DNA of 64,000 bases. Origin: Psilocybe azurescens. Taxonomy: Eukaryota > Basidiomycota > Agaricomycetes > Agaricales > Agrocybaceae. The notes beneath the pieces were generated by a model that was not told the origin of the DNA, did no database searches, and was given only the letters and a program-made list of their open reading frames with translations. Location of the stretch: contig JAJIRX010000648.1 of assembly GCA_023853785.1 (NCBI GenBank), forward strand, positions 124,001-188,000, in the 5' to 3' direction. Numbering within the stretch: the first letter of the stretch is position 1; each line of letters starts with the position of its first letter. A program made the position numbers and the translations under genes. Positions 49,231-59,491 of this stretch are shown piece after piece.

Positions 49231-50612
49231 GTTAGGAATGGTTACGTTAAGTGTCGGCTGTATTTTTCATTGAACATGTTGAACATATTGGCCCGGTAAA
49301 GTTAGATATCCCTAATATCTCAAGTCTTGAGAGTATTCCAATACGGAGTGTCTATTATCGAAACTCAGACAATATGGTAAGCTCGGACTACTGGGAAGCA
49401 TCGCTGTCTCTTGGCTATATGCACCATGGTGCAATCGGTTAAGTGCTTAGAGTTCTGCGCAATGGACAATGCTTCCGGTCCCTACTCGGCCCCTTATGCT
49501 GTCTGTATTTCGAGACGGCTAGCTGGCAGAGCAGCACAGATGGGGCGACATAGCTTCAGAATGGCGGAAATTGAAAAGGTATGGCATGGTGTCTTTTGTG
49601 CGCGTAAATGCGATATGTGTCTTCTTCGCGGTCTCTTGTCTTTAGAATTGCAACGGGTTCCAAGAATATTTAAATCACATACATCGTTAGCCCTTCTACC
49701 CCACAGCCGGGGCATGCATACGCATCAAAAGATCGGACGCCCACCGCTGACGTAGGCTGTGGTTTGAATATTGTATTACCACTAGCAGTGTTCGTTGACA
49801 CAACGTTAGTCAACGATTAGAAGAATGCCGTTGTCAGCGCTGAAACAACATCGCCTTAGGAAGCTCAATTCGAGGGACGCCGAGCTGTTAATTCCCAGAA
49901 CGTTATATTGATTTAAGTTTCTTCGGGCAAGATGATAGCGGCTAACATGGCCGAAACGCCTGAAAATTGAAGACTCAAGCTGCTACGGATTTCTAGACAG
50001 GTCATAGGAACCTGGTGCTCTCAAGGCCCGCTACTGGCGTCTCTGCCGAAGTTCGTAGTACTTACATCTGATTCCGACACAAGCGACTCGGATTCTGTTA
50101 GATGATATTTTACCTATTGCTCAATAAGTGAAGCGTTGTTGATTTGACAGCTTTGGTGTTATATCGAACCAGGATGTGTCCAAGTTATGTTCAAGCCATG
50201 TTGCGTAGAAAAGGCAAGATGGGAAAGGCAAAAAGAAGAAGTATATATAAGTAATTGGGAGCTTGCAGCTTGCTCCCCTCTCAACTGCCCGATGGCAAAA
50301 TGACTTAAGCCCACGCGATCGGCTGGCTTTTTGATGATCACCCGTGAGAACTTTGGAAGCGCCGAGCGCCGAGCACAGCTTCACCATGGAGCATGCCAGG
50401 CACTGGCATAGCGAAGCGCTCTCCGATTTGTTTGAATGTGTCAATAACGCTGGCACGTAGCCCCATGCGGCTGCGCTGCCATGGTTTTAAGCGCCGACCA
50501 TCATGCGGCATAAGTAATGGTAAATCTTATAGAAACAGAATTTGATTCGTCTATACATTGTCTAGTAGTACGTATTCCGTAGGTACGTAGCCTACATAAG
50601 TCTTAACAAGAA
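49231..50612. other. Intergenic, nothing recognised
   Basis: 1.4 kb of sequence without a convincing gene. The short frames (for example 49411-49755 on +) lack motifs and splice partners. Confidence 0.45.
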
Positions 50613-52109
50613 CTAAAATCCAAATTTAGAAAGGTACTCTGTAATGGCACGTTGGGCAATTGCCGTCGTTAGGCCCCTGTTTGTTACTTTTATGTTGACC
50701 AACCCATACGTATAGATAATCCCACCTTCCCACCCACCATCGAGCTGTTGTAACTCAAGAAGCCTCTTAAAATCAATGCTGGCGTCAATATCACGACGCG
50801 TGCAGCAATGCAAGCGCATGGCAAGCGCTAAAGGGTCTGCAGGAAAGCCGATGCGCTGGCGGCAGCACTCTTTGTACAGACTTCCCATGCGATGCTCCAA
50901 CGAGGGCGCAGCTTCTAACAGGCGTGAAACAAAGCTTGGGATATATCAGTGAAGCTGCCTGATATGTAATGTTGTTCAAACTCACTAAAGGAATATTTCT
51001 GGGGATCTATAGTATCTCGACCCTTCAGAATAAGCACCGGATTCGAGAAGCGAATGAATATAATCGGTCGCCTTGCTGAGCTCGTGGCCTCGACCGTATG
51101 TGTAGAAAAGTGTGAGGACGTTGACGCAAACTGCGTGATCTCTCCTAGCACGGTTTCGGTCAAAATAGGTGAATGGGATGCCGTCATTGTCGAGATATTC
51201 AAGAATCATTCGATCCATGACCTTGTCTTTGATTGCGTTGTTGGTGGCATCGGGGATGACCGTATAAGCCATAGAAGTGGTATCAAGATCGGCAGGAAAT
51301 TCGACGTCCGTGAACTGCCCACTGAATTTTTGGAAAAAGTCCCATTCGCCCTCGTACACAAGGTAATCGACCAACGATGGGTCCTGGGTGGCCTCTAATA
51401 TCATCAATTGGCAGAAATTCTCGTGGATAATGTGGCCATTAGAAGTATATGATTGGTGTTTCTTGGCATTTTGCACCAGGAAGGCGTTGGCTCGTGCGAC
51501 TGTGTTCCCACAGAGGTTCTGCAAGGCCTGTTCCACGTTAGGAAAGTTATCGTAAAGTATCGTTTTAATCCCGAAGGTATGCGCCGTGGTCAGGTTTTCC
51601 ACGGTATCATCGACAAAGATGGTGTGCGAAGGTTTAGCGCCCGTCTTCCGGAGAACGTGATGATAGAAGGGTAGTTCAGGTTTGCGGTGCCCTGCATCAC
51701 CTGAAATAAAAACTTCGTCAAATATCTCCCAATTATTTGCTCCTGCCAGTTTGACGATACTCCACGAAGATTCGGACATGTTGGACATAGCATAGATTTT
51801 GCGTCCTGGTTTGAGGGACCGAATTAGGTCAAACATCTCGACGCAAGCAGAGAGGGTCTCTATTGTTCCAATCATGGCCTGTCGGACGTCCTCTTCATCT
51901 ACCTTGAACTCTTTAGCCAGAGCTGCGTAGGCTTCGTTGTCGGACAGCTTCCCAGTCTCGTGGTCACCCCAAATCTGAGAGGTCGTCATCCTACGAAATA
52001 GCTTGGAGTCGATGGCCTTATTTAGGCCTTTGGAAGACCAGGTGAAGAGGACGTTTCCGACATCAACAATAATAGTGTCGTAGGAGAGGGTAAGATCTTG
52101 AGCTGGCAT
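50613..52109 (-). CDS. HAD-like terpene cyclase (drimane-type sesquiterpene synthase family)
   Basis: The start is the ATG at 52109. Exon 50986-52109 and exon 50613-50934 join across a 51-nt intron, giving 481 residues and the family block FLYFVSRLLE. The N-terminal half is a haloacid dehalogenase-like domain: VDVGNVLFTW (motif I Asp), SNMSESSW (motif II), GHRKPELPFY (motif III Lys) and FVDDTVENL (motif IV acids). The C-terminal half carries DLDTT (51276-51290), the DxDTT acid motif used for protonation-initiated cyclisation, and an alpha-barrel-like region ending LLELQQLDGGWEGGIIYTYG. This matches the HAD-type enzymes that cyclise farnesyl diphosphate and remove phosphate (AstC-like, drimenol or albicanol type). 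The product here is unknown. No P450 or transporter is adjacent. Confidence 0.85.
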
Positions 52110-53457
52110 GGGTTGCTCGTAGTTATTGGGATAACGGGGGAGGGAATACTTTGTGGTAAACGAACGAAGTTAAGGTTATAAAACTATACAAACTATATAT
52201 GGAATATACATTGACGGGCAGAATGAAGATGTTACCGACATGAACGCTGAAATAATACTGAGGCCGATTACCAGGCTAGCGAGTAAAATTAATAACAATG
52301 GAAGGAGACGTCGGATATGAGTGAAGTAAAGGCGATTGGAACCCTAGATCTACAGATGTCTATTTGCTGTTAAGAGCGTCCTCATTTTTAGCCAAAGGTA
52401 AGGGGTATAAAAAGAAATGGAGTAAAGGATGGGTATCACGTCTACTTACATGATAGATTTTGGCAAATCCTAATAGTGTGATACGGGAATCTGGGCCAGA
52501 AAGTATCTGACCCCGAAGCTCACACCGCCTCTTTCTGCCATTCTAAGGAGCAACTAGTAATTACTTAACTGATGAGCAGATGCATACAACAAGGACCAAC
52601 TCAATGTCAAGCTGATGTTGCTGTTTTTTGTAATAAGAACAGGGGCGACACCACTGATAATACCGGGCAACCCAAGACTGATAGAATTTTCGTCTGCCAC
52701 AAATGTTGTATGCAGAATGAACACGGAGGACAGAGCGTATCAGGATTTAAACCCTGCTGGCTTGTACGTAATTCAACATGAGCTCTCTATCAAAGGAGAT
52801 GCAGTGGGGTCATTATGCTGAAGGCGATGTTTCATCGAAGAAACTATGTGGGAATCCTTGACTTCCATTGACATCAAAGGCTGATTCCGGATAAGCGCTG
52901 ATCAACTACGGATTCATATCACCTATGTATCCAGGATTTCTTGAACATGTTGCCGTTATCTATGAGCATCTGCGAGTGCATTTACATCACTAATTGAAGT
53001 CGTCCACTCACCTGTTGTAGCAATATTTTGGCAGCTGTCTGATTGATTGATCTTGTATGCATTTTAGTCGTCCTTGCTAAGTACGTTGGGAGGCCATGAC
53101 CGGTGACCACTAAACCTGAATCTGCAAGTCCAATGAAATGCGGTTCAACATGCTATACCTCCACCCTTCTGATTGACCAAGATTAATGAACCAATCTGCC
53201 TTCCTGTTCTTTGTATTTAGTGTAGGGAGCGCTGTCAATAAGGAAGGTAATATCAAGGAAGTCCACCAAGTCAAAATGGCTTTCTGCGTCAGTGAACGTG
53301 ACAACTTGCGACTTAGGTCATTTGTTATGTTCTTATGTATAACCATACCTGATCATGCAATTCTGATAATAGGTTTTCGAGCTCAAAATGGAGTTTCTTG
53401 GCCGGACTTTCGTACGTTCAGCTCAAATAAAGTTCTATCTTATTTCATAGAAGGCAT
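52110..53457. other. Intergenic, nothing recognised
   Basis: Upstream region of the terpene cyclase and flank of the zinc-finger gene. No coding signal is supported. Confidence 0.45.
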
Positions 53458-54113
53458 ATGAATTCTCCTTGTCACGTAGACGATTATTCTTCCAGCGCAG
53501 ATGAATCTAGCGACGACTCCGAGGAATCGAATGACTCAGAGGATGAGCCTTCTTGCGATAGCTGCAATCATTTCTTTAAGGACACCTTCAGCCTGAATCA
53601 ACATCTCACCTTCTCCGAAAAGCATCATTGGTGCTTTGAATGCTCTCGAGTTTTTTCTTCTGAAACTTCCCTCGGTCAAGTAGATGTTATAATGCCGATG
53701 ACTTCCTTCCTTCTTCTATGTTCAAAAGCGCTTCCGGGATCGCGTTACACATGGAATCAGGATACCACAAAATTACCCGGCACCAAGTCACGGCGGCAGT
53801 ACACAACAAGATGAAGGTGGCTCTCAACATTTCGATTAAGTGCACCTTTATCATATCGGAAGCTTCATGAAATGGTACATCGTAAGCATGCTTCCTTTGC
53901 AACAAAAAGTGCAGAACTCTGGCCGGACTCAACAGTCATCTACGCTCGGCCGCCCAGGATGACGAGGAGTTTAGATGTCCGAAGTGTAATGCAGAGTTCA
54001 AGCTCTTCGCTGGATTCGTTCAACATTTGGAAAGCCATTCCCGTGGCCAGGACAAGAACAAGCAAGTAGAAAGCTATTTATCCGGTCAGTTCTCTCGTTT
54101 GCTTAAGCTTTGA
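53458..54113 (+). CDS. C2H2 zinc-finger protein, middle part uncertain
   Basis: The ATG at 53458 gives an acidic Ser/Asp/Glu-rich start (DDYSSSADESSDDSEESNDS). C2H2-type units follow: CDSCNHFFKDTFSLNQH and HWCFECSRVFSSETSLGQ. After a less clear middle the last unit is FRCPKCNAEFKLFAGFVQHL..H, ending GQFSRLLKL with TGA at 54111-54113. Such tandem C2H2 proteins are nucleic-acid-binding and common in Agaricomycetes. Between about 53660 and 53940 I cannot connect the exons in one frame, so the gene may use introns I did not resolve, or it may be partly decayed. Confidence 0.55.
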
Positions 54114-55527
54114 GCTTGCACCAGGGGAGTTAAGACGCTCAACATATCTTATTGAAATTACCTCATCTGGCGTATGAGGCCGAAACACAGGTGAACATCG
54201 TCCGTGGATGATGTTCACCTGTTTTGGCGTGTAGTGCGCACCGTGCAAGCCACAAGGATACCCTTTAACATTGATTGCGATCTTCCTTCAACTTTACGTT
54301 TATTAAACACTTCTTTCTCGGTTGCCGGGTATCGGACTTCTAGCTACCGCTTTGTTATGCAAGGGAATTTGTCCCTTTTATCTCAGTCGATATGCAGTGC
54401 CATGATATCAATTTTAAGCACATAACGTCTTCAAAAGTATGTTCTAAGTCGTGCCCAAAGCACATAAGAGTGAGAAATTTATTATTATTAGGCGCCCATA
54501 AATATCCCGACTATGCATCTGATCCCTCCTTCATTATACCAAGAGAGTTAAATGTCAGTACTGTATCCATTGAAAATTCATTCAATGGGCTTTTATCTCG
54601 CAGTATAGTCAACGACGTAACGTACACCGATTACACGTTCGTAGACTCGGGATTTTATTACCTCCGACATCCATTTAATTAAGTATCAATTATCTACACA
54701 GACTTCCTTTGAGAGTAATTTTAGGTGTAGTTTAGACCCCGAGCCATCGGTCTCTGGCATTGCCGGAGGCCTGACCTCTGTCGCCGCCGTTGCTAAGTTA
54801 AAGTTAGTTCTTAGCTCCCAATATAGGTGATTTCCCAAGCAAGAACAGGCGGAATGATCTCTGAACCACCGTCCTGGCGTTTGAATTATGTCCTTGGCTC
54901 GCAGGAACGCTGTATCCCAGTCAGGTGAGAGGTCATGCACTATGCTGACATGAATCATTTACGTTCTATCACGACTTCGCCGCGATCTGTAATAAATTTG
55001 CAAGGGTTTCCAATTGTCAAACCGTTATAAGTAATTAGTACCCGTTGCACCTAAGTGCTTAGAGTGATCTCAGCACAAATCCTTGACTTCCATGAAAATT
55101 AATCATATCATGTATTCCAAATGAGCGTATGTCGTCTTCCTCGCATATCATATGTATTAGTACTCCAGATATCTAATTATAGCTCAGCACTGTCCAGTAC
55201 ACATACCTCGTACCCCTGCAATCGCAACAAAGGCGACTCGAGGTCGACAGACAGAATGAGGAGTGTCCTACTCTGCCGAATAAGCGTTCCTCAACTCGGT
55301 GGAGCGGAAAGCCGATTGGAAAGCTGCCAAGGTGACTTCCAAGCGATGAAAGTTGAGTCCGCGATACATATGTTTTATGGATATATGACCTAAAACGCCT
55401 TTTCTAGTTGAAAATAACTGCCATTCGCCATGGTATAAAATATCTAGTCCAGAGAGGCTAGTAGCTGCATTACTCCTCAACCAGCATACATCCAACAGCC
55501 AAAAATTCACCGACAGCCTAATTTACT
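54114..55527. other. Intergenic with coding-like relics
   Basis: Short frames such as 54392-54682 (+) and 54686-54958 (-; contains LSPDWDTAFLRAKDI) look partly coding but have no recognised family and no splice partners. They may be remnants. Confidence 0.35.
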
Positions 55528-56203
55528 ATGTCCGAACTTCAAGGCAATGAACTCATCCAAAAATGCGTGTAATTTAATCAGATCTTTGCCGAGTTTGAGA
55601 ACCTCGTTGTTTACAAACCACAGCGTGAGTCGCTCTTAGATATAATCTGACGTGTAATGAAGCATATTCAGACCTGCCTTGAACAGTACCCATTGGTGCA
55701 AACTGGGGCTATTATGGTCCCGTCGCCTTCAACACCGAAGGTAAAATCAAACCTATGTATATCACTCTGCAACATCCTAGAAGTCAATACTCAAGTGACC
55801 GCAGGAGGTATTGATCGTCTTGGCGAAGGATGGAAGCGATACCCTTGACGAGATCCGTGATTGGGAGCCGGTGTCCGTCGACATCGAGCAAGGCAAATTT
55901 TCCACCTAGCGCGGAATCCCTAGGGATCCAAGTAAATACGCTGTCATCGGGGAAGCCTTCGTCACTGGCGTCGAGAAGCTCAAGGAAGAGCAGACCGTCG
56001 GAATCAAGGCTATTCGCAAGGACCTTATCTCAGAGCGTCGGCCTCACCACCTCGTGTGGGAGCGTAGGCTCCCGAAGGCAATTCTGTCACTCTGGGATAT
56101 ACTTGCTATAGATCGTCTCCATGTTGCGACTGGAGCATTCGTTTCCACCGGTGGGCCCAATCACGATGATCTCGAACTTGGCGTGGTTCGCTTCAATGCC
56201 TAG
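55528..56203 (+). pseudogene. Broken gene of unknown family
   Basis: From the ATG at 55528 a coding-like frame continues (MSELQGNELIQKCV, FAEFENLVVYKPQ, GANWGYYGPVAFNTEG, KIKPMYITLQHPRSQ). The later part has DTLDEIRDWEPVSVDIEQGK, KYAVIGEAFVTGVEKLKEEQ and LELGVVRFNA with TAG at 56201-56203. It contains an in-frame TAA after QKCV and an in-frame TAG at 55907-55909, plus frame changes. I do not recognise the family. The preserved wording suggests it decayed recently. Confidence 0.5.
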
Positions 56204-57511
56204 TAGGCATACGAATGAGTCTGTGTATGCCTTATTTTCTTTGTTACTGTGTTTGCTCACATGCTACAATAGCTCGTCTTTCTGCACTTCGAATAATCAC
56301 AAAAGTTAAATTAAAAACATTTCAGAAGGACAATAAACGGTAACACAAGGAAACAAAGGTTTTTATTTAAAAGTGATAAATGAAATAAAGAATACTTCTG
56401 AATGTACTACTGCTGTTCAATTGAATATCGAATTGACTCTCTTTGACTTACCGCAGCACAAAGGCAACTAATGAACACTATTCACCGTCGGCCTAGCTCA
56501 ATCGGATAGAGCGTCAGACTCTTACGTCTAAGGCATTTTTATCTGCGAGTTAGACCCTCGCAGTGGGCTACTACGTTAATTTTTTGGCTTTTGTGTGAAC
56601 GGAGGCAAGAAAGAAGGAATCAATTCACTTTGGTCACACCCGCCGATCATCACATTTAGGCAAGGGGAAGTTATTTTTAGCCGGCATTTTTGTCACTTGG
56701 TCTAAGTGAAGTTGGGCTTTGTCTTGTAGCAGGCTCGACGTCTGTACATACACATGAAATACATTAAAAATAATTTGACAAAATATATATTGCTTAAGAG
56801 AAGAAGTTTTACGTCTTGCTGCATTGTATCACCATTTGGTGTACTTTCTTACAATGAACACCGCCTGCCTAGCCGCTGAGTGTCTAACGTTACGTTTAAG
56901 CTCTCAACATCCTTTGCTCAAAATGACATCAAATTTATGCCATTTTGAGCTCTTTGTATCCCTTTGCGACATTTATACTCTGGAAATTGACACTAAAAAT
57001 TGTATGCCTGCGGATGACTGTGTGAAATACATGGGTCGAAGTTAGCAGTTTTTTTCTTTTTTTTTTTTTTTTTTTTTTGGATCAGTTTATTATCGTGCAA
57101 CAAGCAAACGAAGTGCTAAGACGCACGGGAGGTTATCAGTTCAAAAGTTCAAACATCAAAAGTGCAAATCCTGCTGTGGATTTCCCGCCAACCATAGCCA
57201 ACACAGTTATTTTTTAAAAAAAAATAATACTCTCTCCAAAGACCATCATTCCAGTGATTTTCCTCTGGATCGATATTCCTTCTGTGGTCCATGGCATGAA
57301 TATTCATGCTTCATAGATGTTCGTCATAGCCGTCACTCATTTTCATATAGTTCGACAGCCTTCCCTAACCCGGTCAATTATTCCATTGGGCCAATCTGAC
57401 ATGAAGCTCTTCAATAGGCTATTGAGAAGAATCCATCAAGGCCACATCGCGTGTCTTCTTCGACTTATGTTCACGATTCAATTCCATGTGCCCGCTGCGA
57501 CTCATCCCAAC
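56204..57511. other. AT-rich intergenic with the tRNA-like locus and a T22 run
   Basis: Apart from the tRNA-like sequence, no gene is seen. A T22 run lies at 57057-57078. Confidence 0.5.
56487..56570 (+). tRNA. Degenerate tRNA-Lys(CTT)-like sequence
   Basis: A tRNA-like A box (TAGCTCAATCGG..AGAGCG) is followed by the anticodon arm TCAGACTCTTA and a 3' part CTCGCAGTGGGCTA like that of fungal tRNA-Lys. The T arm stem (GCGAG/CTCGC) forms, but its loop is TTAGACC instead of TTCGANN. The 5' acceptor strand does not pair with the 3' end. The stretch between anticodon and T arm is abnormal: either an intron-like insert CGTCTAAGGCATTTTT or decay. It is more likely a tRNA pseudogene or the head of a SINE than a working tRNA. 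Confidence 0.4.
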
Positions 57512-57519
57512 TATAAAAG
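57512..57519 (+). promoter_or_regulatory. TATA box of the Ser/Gly-rich membrane protein gene
   Basis: TATAAAAG lies about 120 bp before the first coding-like codons of the following gene. A likely 5' UTR intron follows (GTGAGTG at 57553 to CCCCAG near 57600). Confidence 0.5.
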
Positions 57520-57639
57520 TGGTTGATCTTTGCTTGCATTGAAATTCCTCTGCGTGAGTGTCCACGCAACATTGGTACCTGGTCTGCTGCAAGTCCCCAG
57601 GAACATCGATAAACCTCAATTTTCAACGCTCTCATCTGC

Positions 57640-59491
57640 TTGTTTGTTTGCTTTGTTGCCAATACTGACACCAATGTTCGTTATTCCGGAGACTGGTCTC
57701 TGATTGATGGCGCCGACTACGCTGGACAAGGTAACTTTGGGGCCCCATATCGTAACAGTCTACATCGAACGACGGCGGGAGAGGCTAGTTTTACCAAAAT
57801 ATATGGCACTATCAGCATCAAGACAACCAACGGAGTCACAGATCCAACTTGGGAGTGCAAGGTCGACAATACCATCATCACACTCAAAACTCCGTTCCCC
57901 TATACTGAGAATAACTGCAAATGGGACGAGAATACGATTCCCGCCGGCAGACACACTGTTACTGTAACCGCAAAGAGCAGCGGACGCGCCTTTCTATTTG
58001 ACTTTTTCAATATATACCTTCTCCTGGAGCCAATGTTCAGAATGCGGAGATATATGTTCCGTTTGACAGTCCGGATATTAAATATGGAAGCGGGTGGAAA
58101 AGTTTGGGTAGAGATGCCATAATGGCGCCCAATGGCGGAGCCGTATTGACGTTTCCATTTTATGGTGCGCACTTATTCAATTTTTGTCGTCTTGATGGAT
58201 ATTGAAACAAAAGTCATGCAGGAACTGGCATTACTTGGGTAGGAACCATTCCGAGAGAGCTGCCTTCAGGTCCAACGTCAGCAGAGTATAAAATCGATGG
58301 ACAGTCGATCACCACCTTTCAACTTGTAGGCAATTCAGGCTCAAACACTCAATATTTTCAGAGATACTTCCAATTATCCGGGCTTCCGCTTCGCTCTCAC
58401 ACGCTGGAGGTTACGAGCCGGGGGAAACGTCTTTGACGCCTTTGGTTCTAGGTAATCTCATCGTTCAAGGAGGCTTGCTGCAAGAGCCGACAGATGGGTC
58501 AAATTCGGGGTCTTCTGGTAATACAGGCGGTAACGGAAATACGGGAAACAACGGAAATCCAGGAAACGCAGGAAGCACCAGTATTTCGAGCAGCACAACT
58601 GTCCCATTTGGCTCCAAATCATCGGCCACTTCAGTGGCTTGGAGTGGCTCCAGTACGCCGGGCGGTGCTACTGTAACTGACTCAAATGGAAGCACTATTG
58701 GAAGCACTGCTCCGTCAGCGACGAACGGCAAGACTATCGAGTCAGACACTGGCTCCGTGGATCCCACCAGCAACAGTAGCAGCAGCTCAATCGGACCGAT
58801 TATTGGCGGTGTCGTGGGGGCATTTTGATCATTCTCCTCATTCTGGCTTTCCTGCTCTACAGACGAAAGCGGTCCGCCGTGCGGCGACCGTCAAAGAGTA
58901 CACGAGCCAGACAGGGTTCGGGTATTCTGAGCACGCTCAACCGTTTTATACGGACTCTACAATGACTCCCACCACAACTCAGCCCGGCACTAGTTCCGGG
59001 GCTGCGGCCACTGGTAGTGAGGGCTCGTACGGGCAACACCAAATGGCACAGACATGCAGCGGCTATCCTCTTGTCTCAGGCGACGGTTATCCTCACATCT
59101 CGGGCAGTACCAAACGCTCTCAAGTTCTTTCCGCATCGAACTCCGACCCTTTCAGCAGTGCAGACGCAAGCACTTATGCCTTTGCCAACCCTTCTTCCTC
59201 TTCTTCCGGGCACAGTCCGTACTCCAATAATCGACCTACCAGGTCTACGGTTAGCGGGCCTAGTCTGAGTGTTATGGGAAGCTCCGAACAGCTCCTCCCG
59301 CCACCACCAAGCACGGGAAACTCCAAATTCCAAGAAGCCTTCGGTTCTCTTCAATCTCAGCACAACGGGCCGCTCGCGACAGGGTGATCACTCATGAGGA
59401 TAGTGGGTACCGAATGCCACAACCGGACTCTTCACCGCCGCCTCCGACTGCAGGAATCATCGAATATCCGCCCATGTACACACCTTCATAA
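57640..59491 (+). CDS. Single-pass Ser/Gly-rich membrane protein, frame broken several times
   Basis: This resembles an Agaricomycete family of type I membrane proteins. It has a hydrophobic leader (LFVCFVANTD), then an extracellular beta-rich domain (YSGDWSLIDGADYAGQG, WECKVDNTIITLKTPFPYTE, PAGRHTVTVTAKSSG). A second similar domain has GITWVGTIPRELPSGPTSAE, YKIDGQSITTFQL and LPLRSHTLEVTSRG. A Gly/Asn/Thr/Ser-rich stalk follows, then a membrane segment (SIGPIIGGVVG..LIILLILAFLLYRRKRS). The cytoplasmic tail ends EYPPMYTPS with TAA at 59489-59491. Single-base shifts are needed near 58018, at the G5 run 58816-58820, between 58860 and 58940 and near 59370. No ATG is in place at the leader. It is either a recent pseudogene or a good gene damaged by consensus errors. 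A sensor-like role is inference only. Confidence 0.6.

Noticed and set aside
50985..50986. Apparent frameshift near the 3' end of the terpene cyclase
   Set aside because: A 51-nt intron (GTGAGT...CCCAAG, 50935-50985) restores the family block FLYFVSRLLE without any indel.
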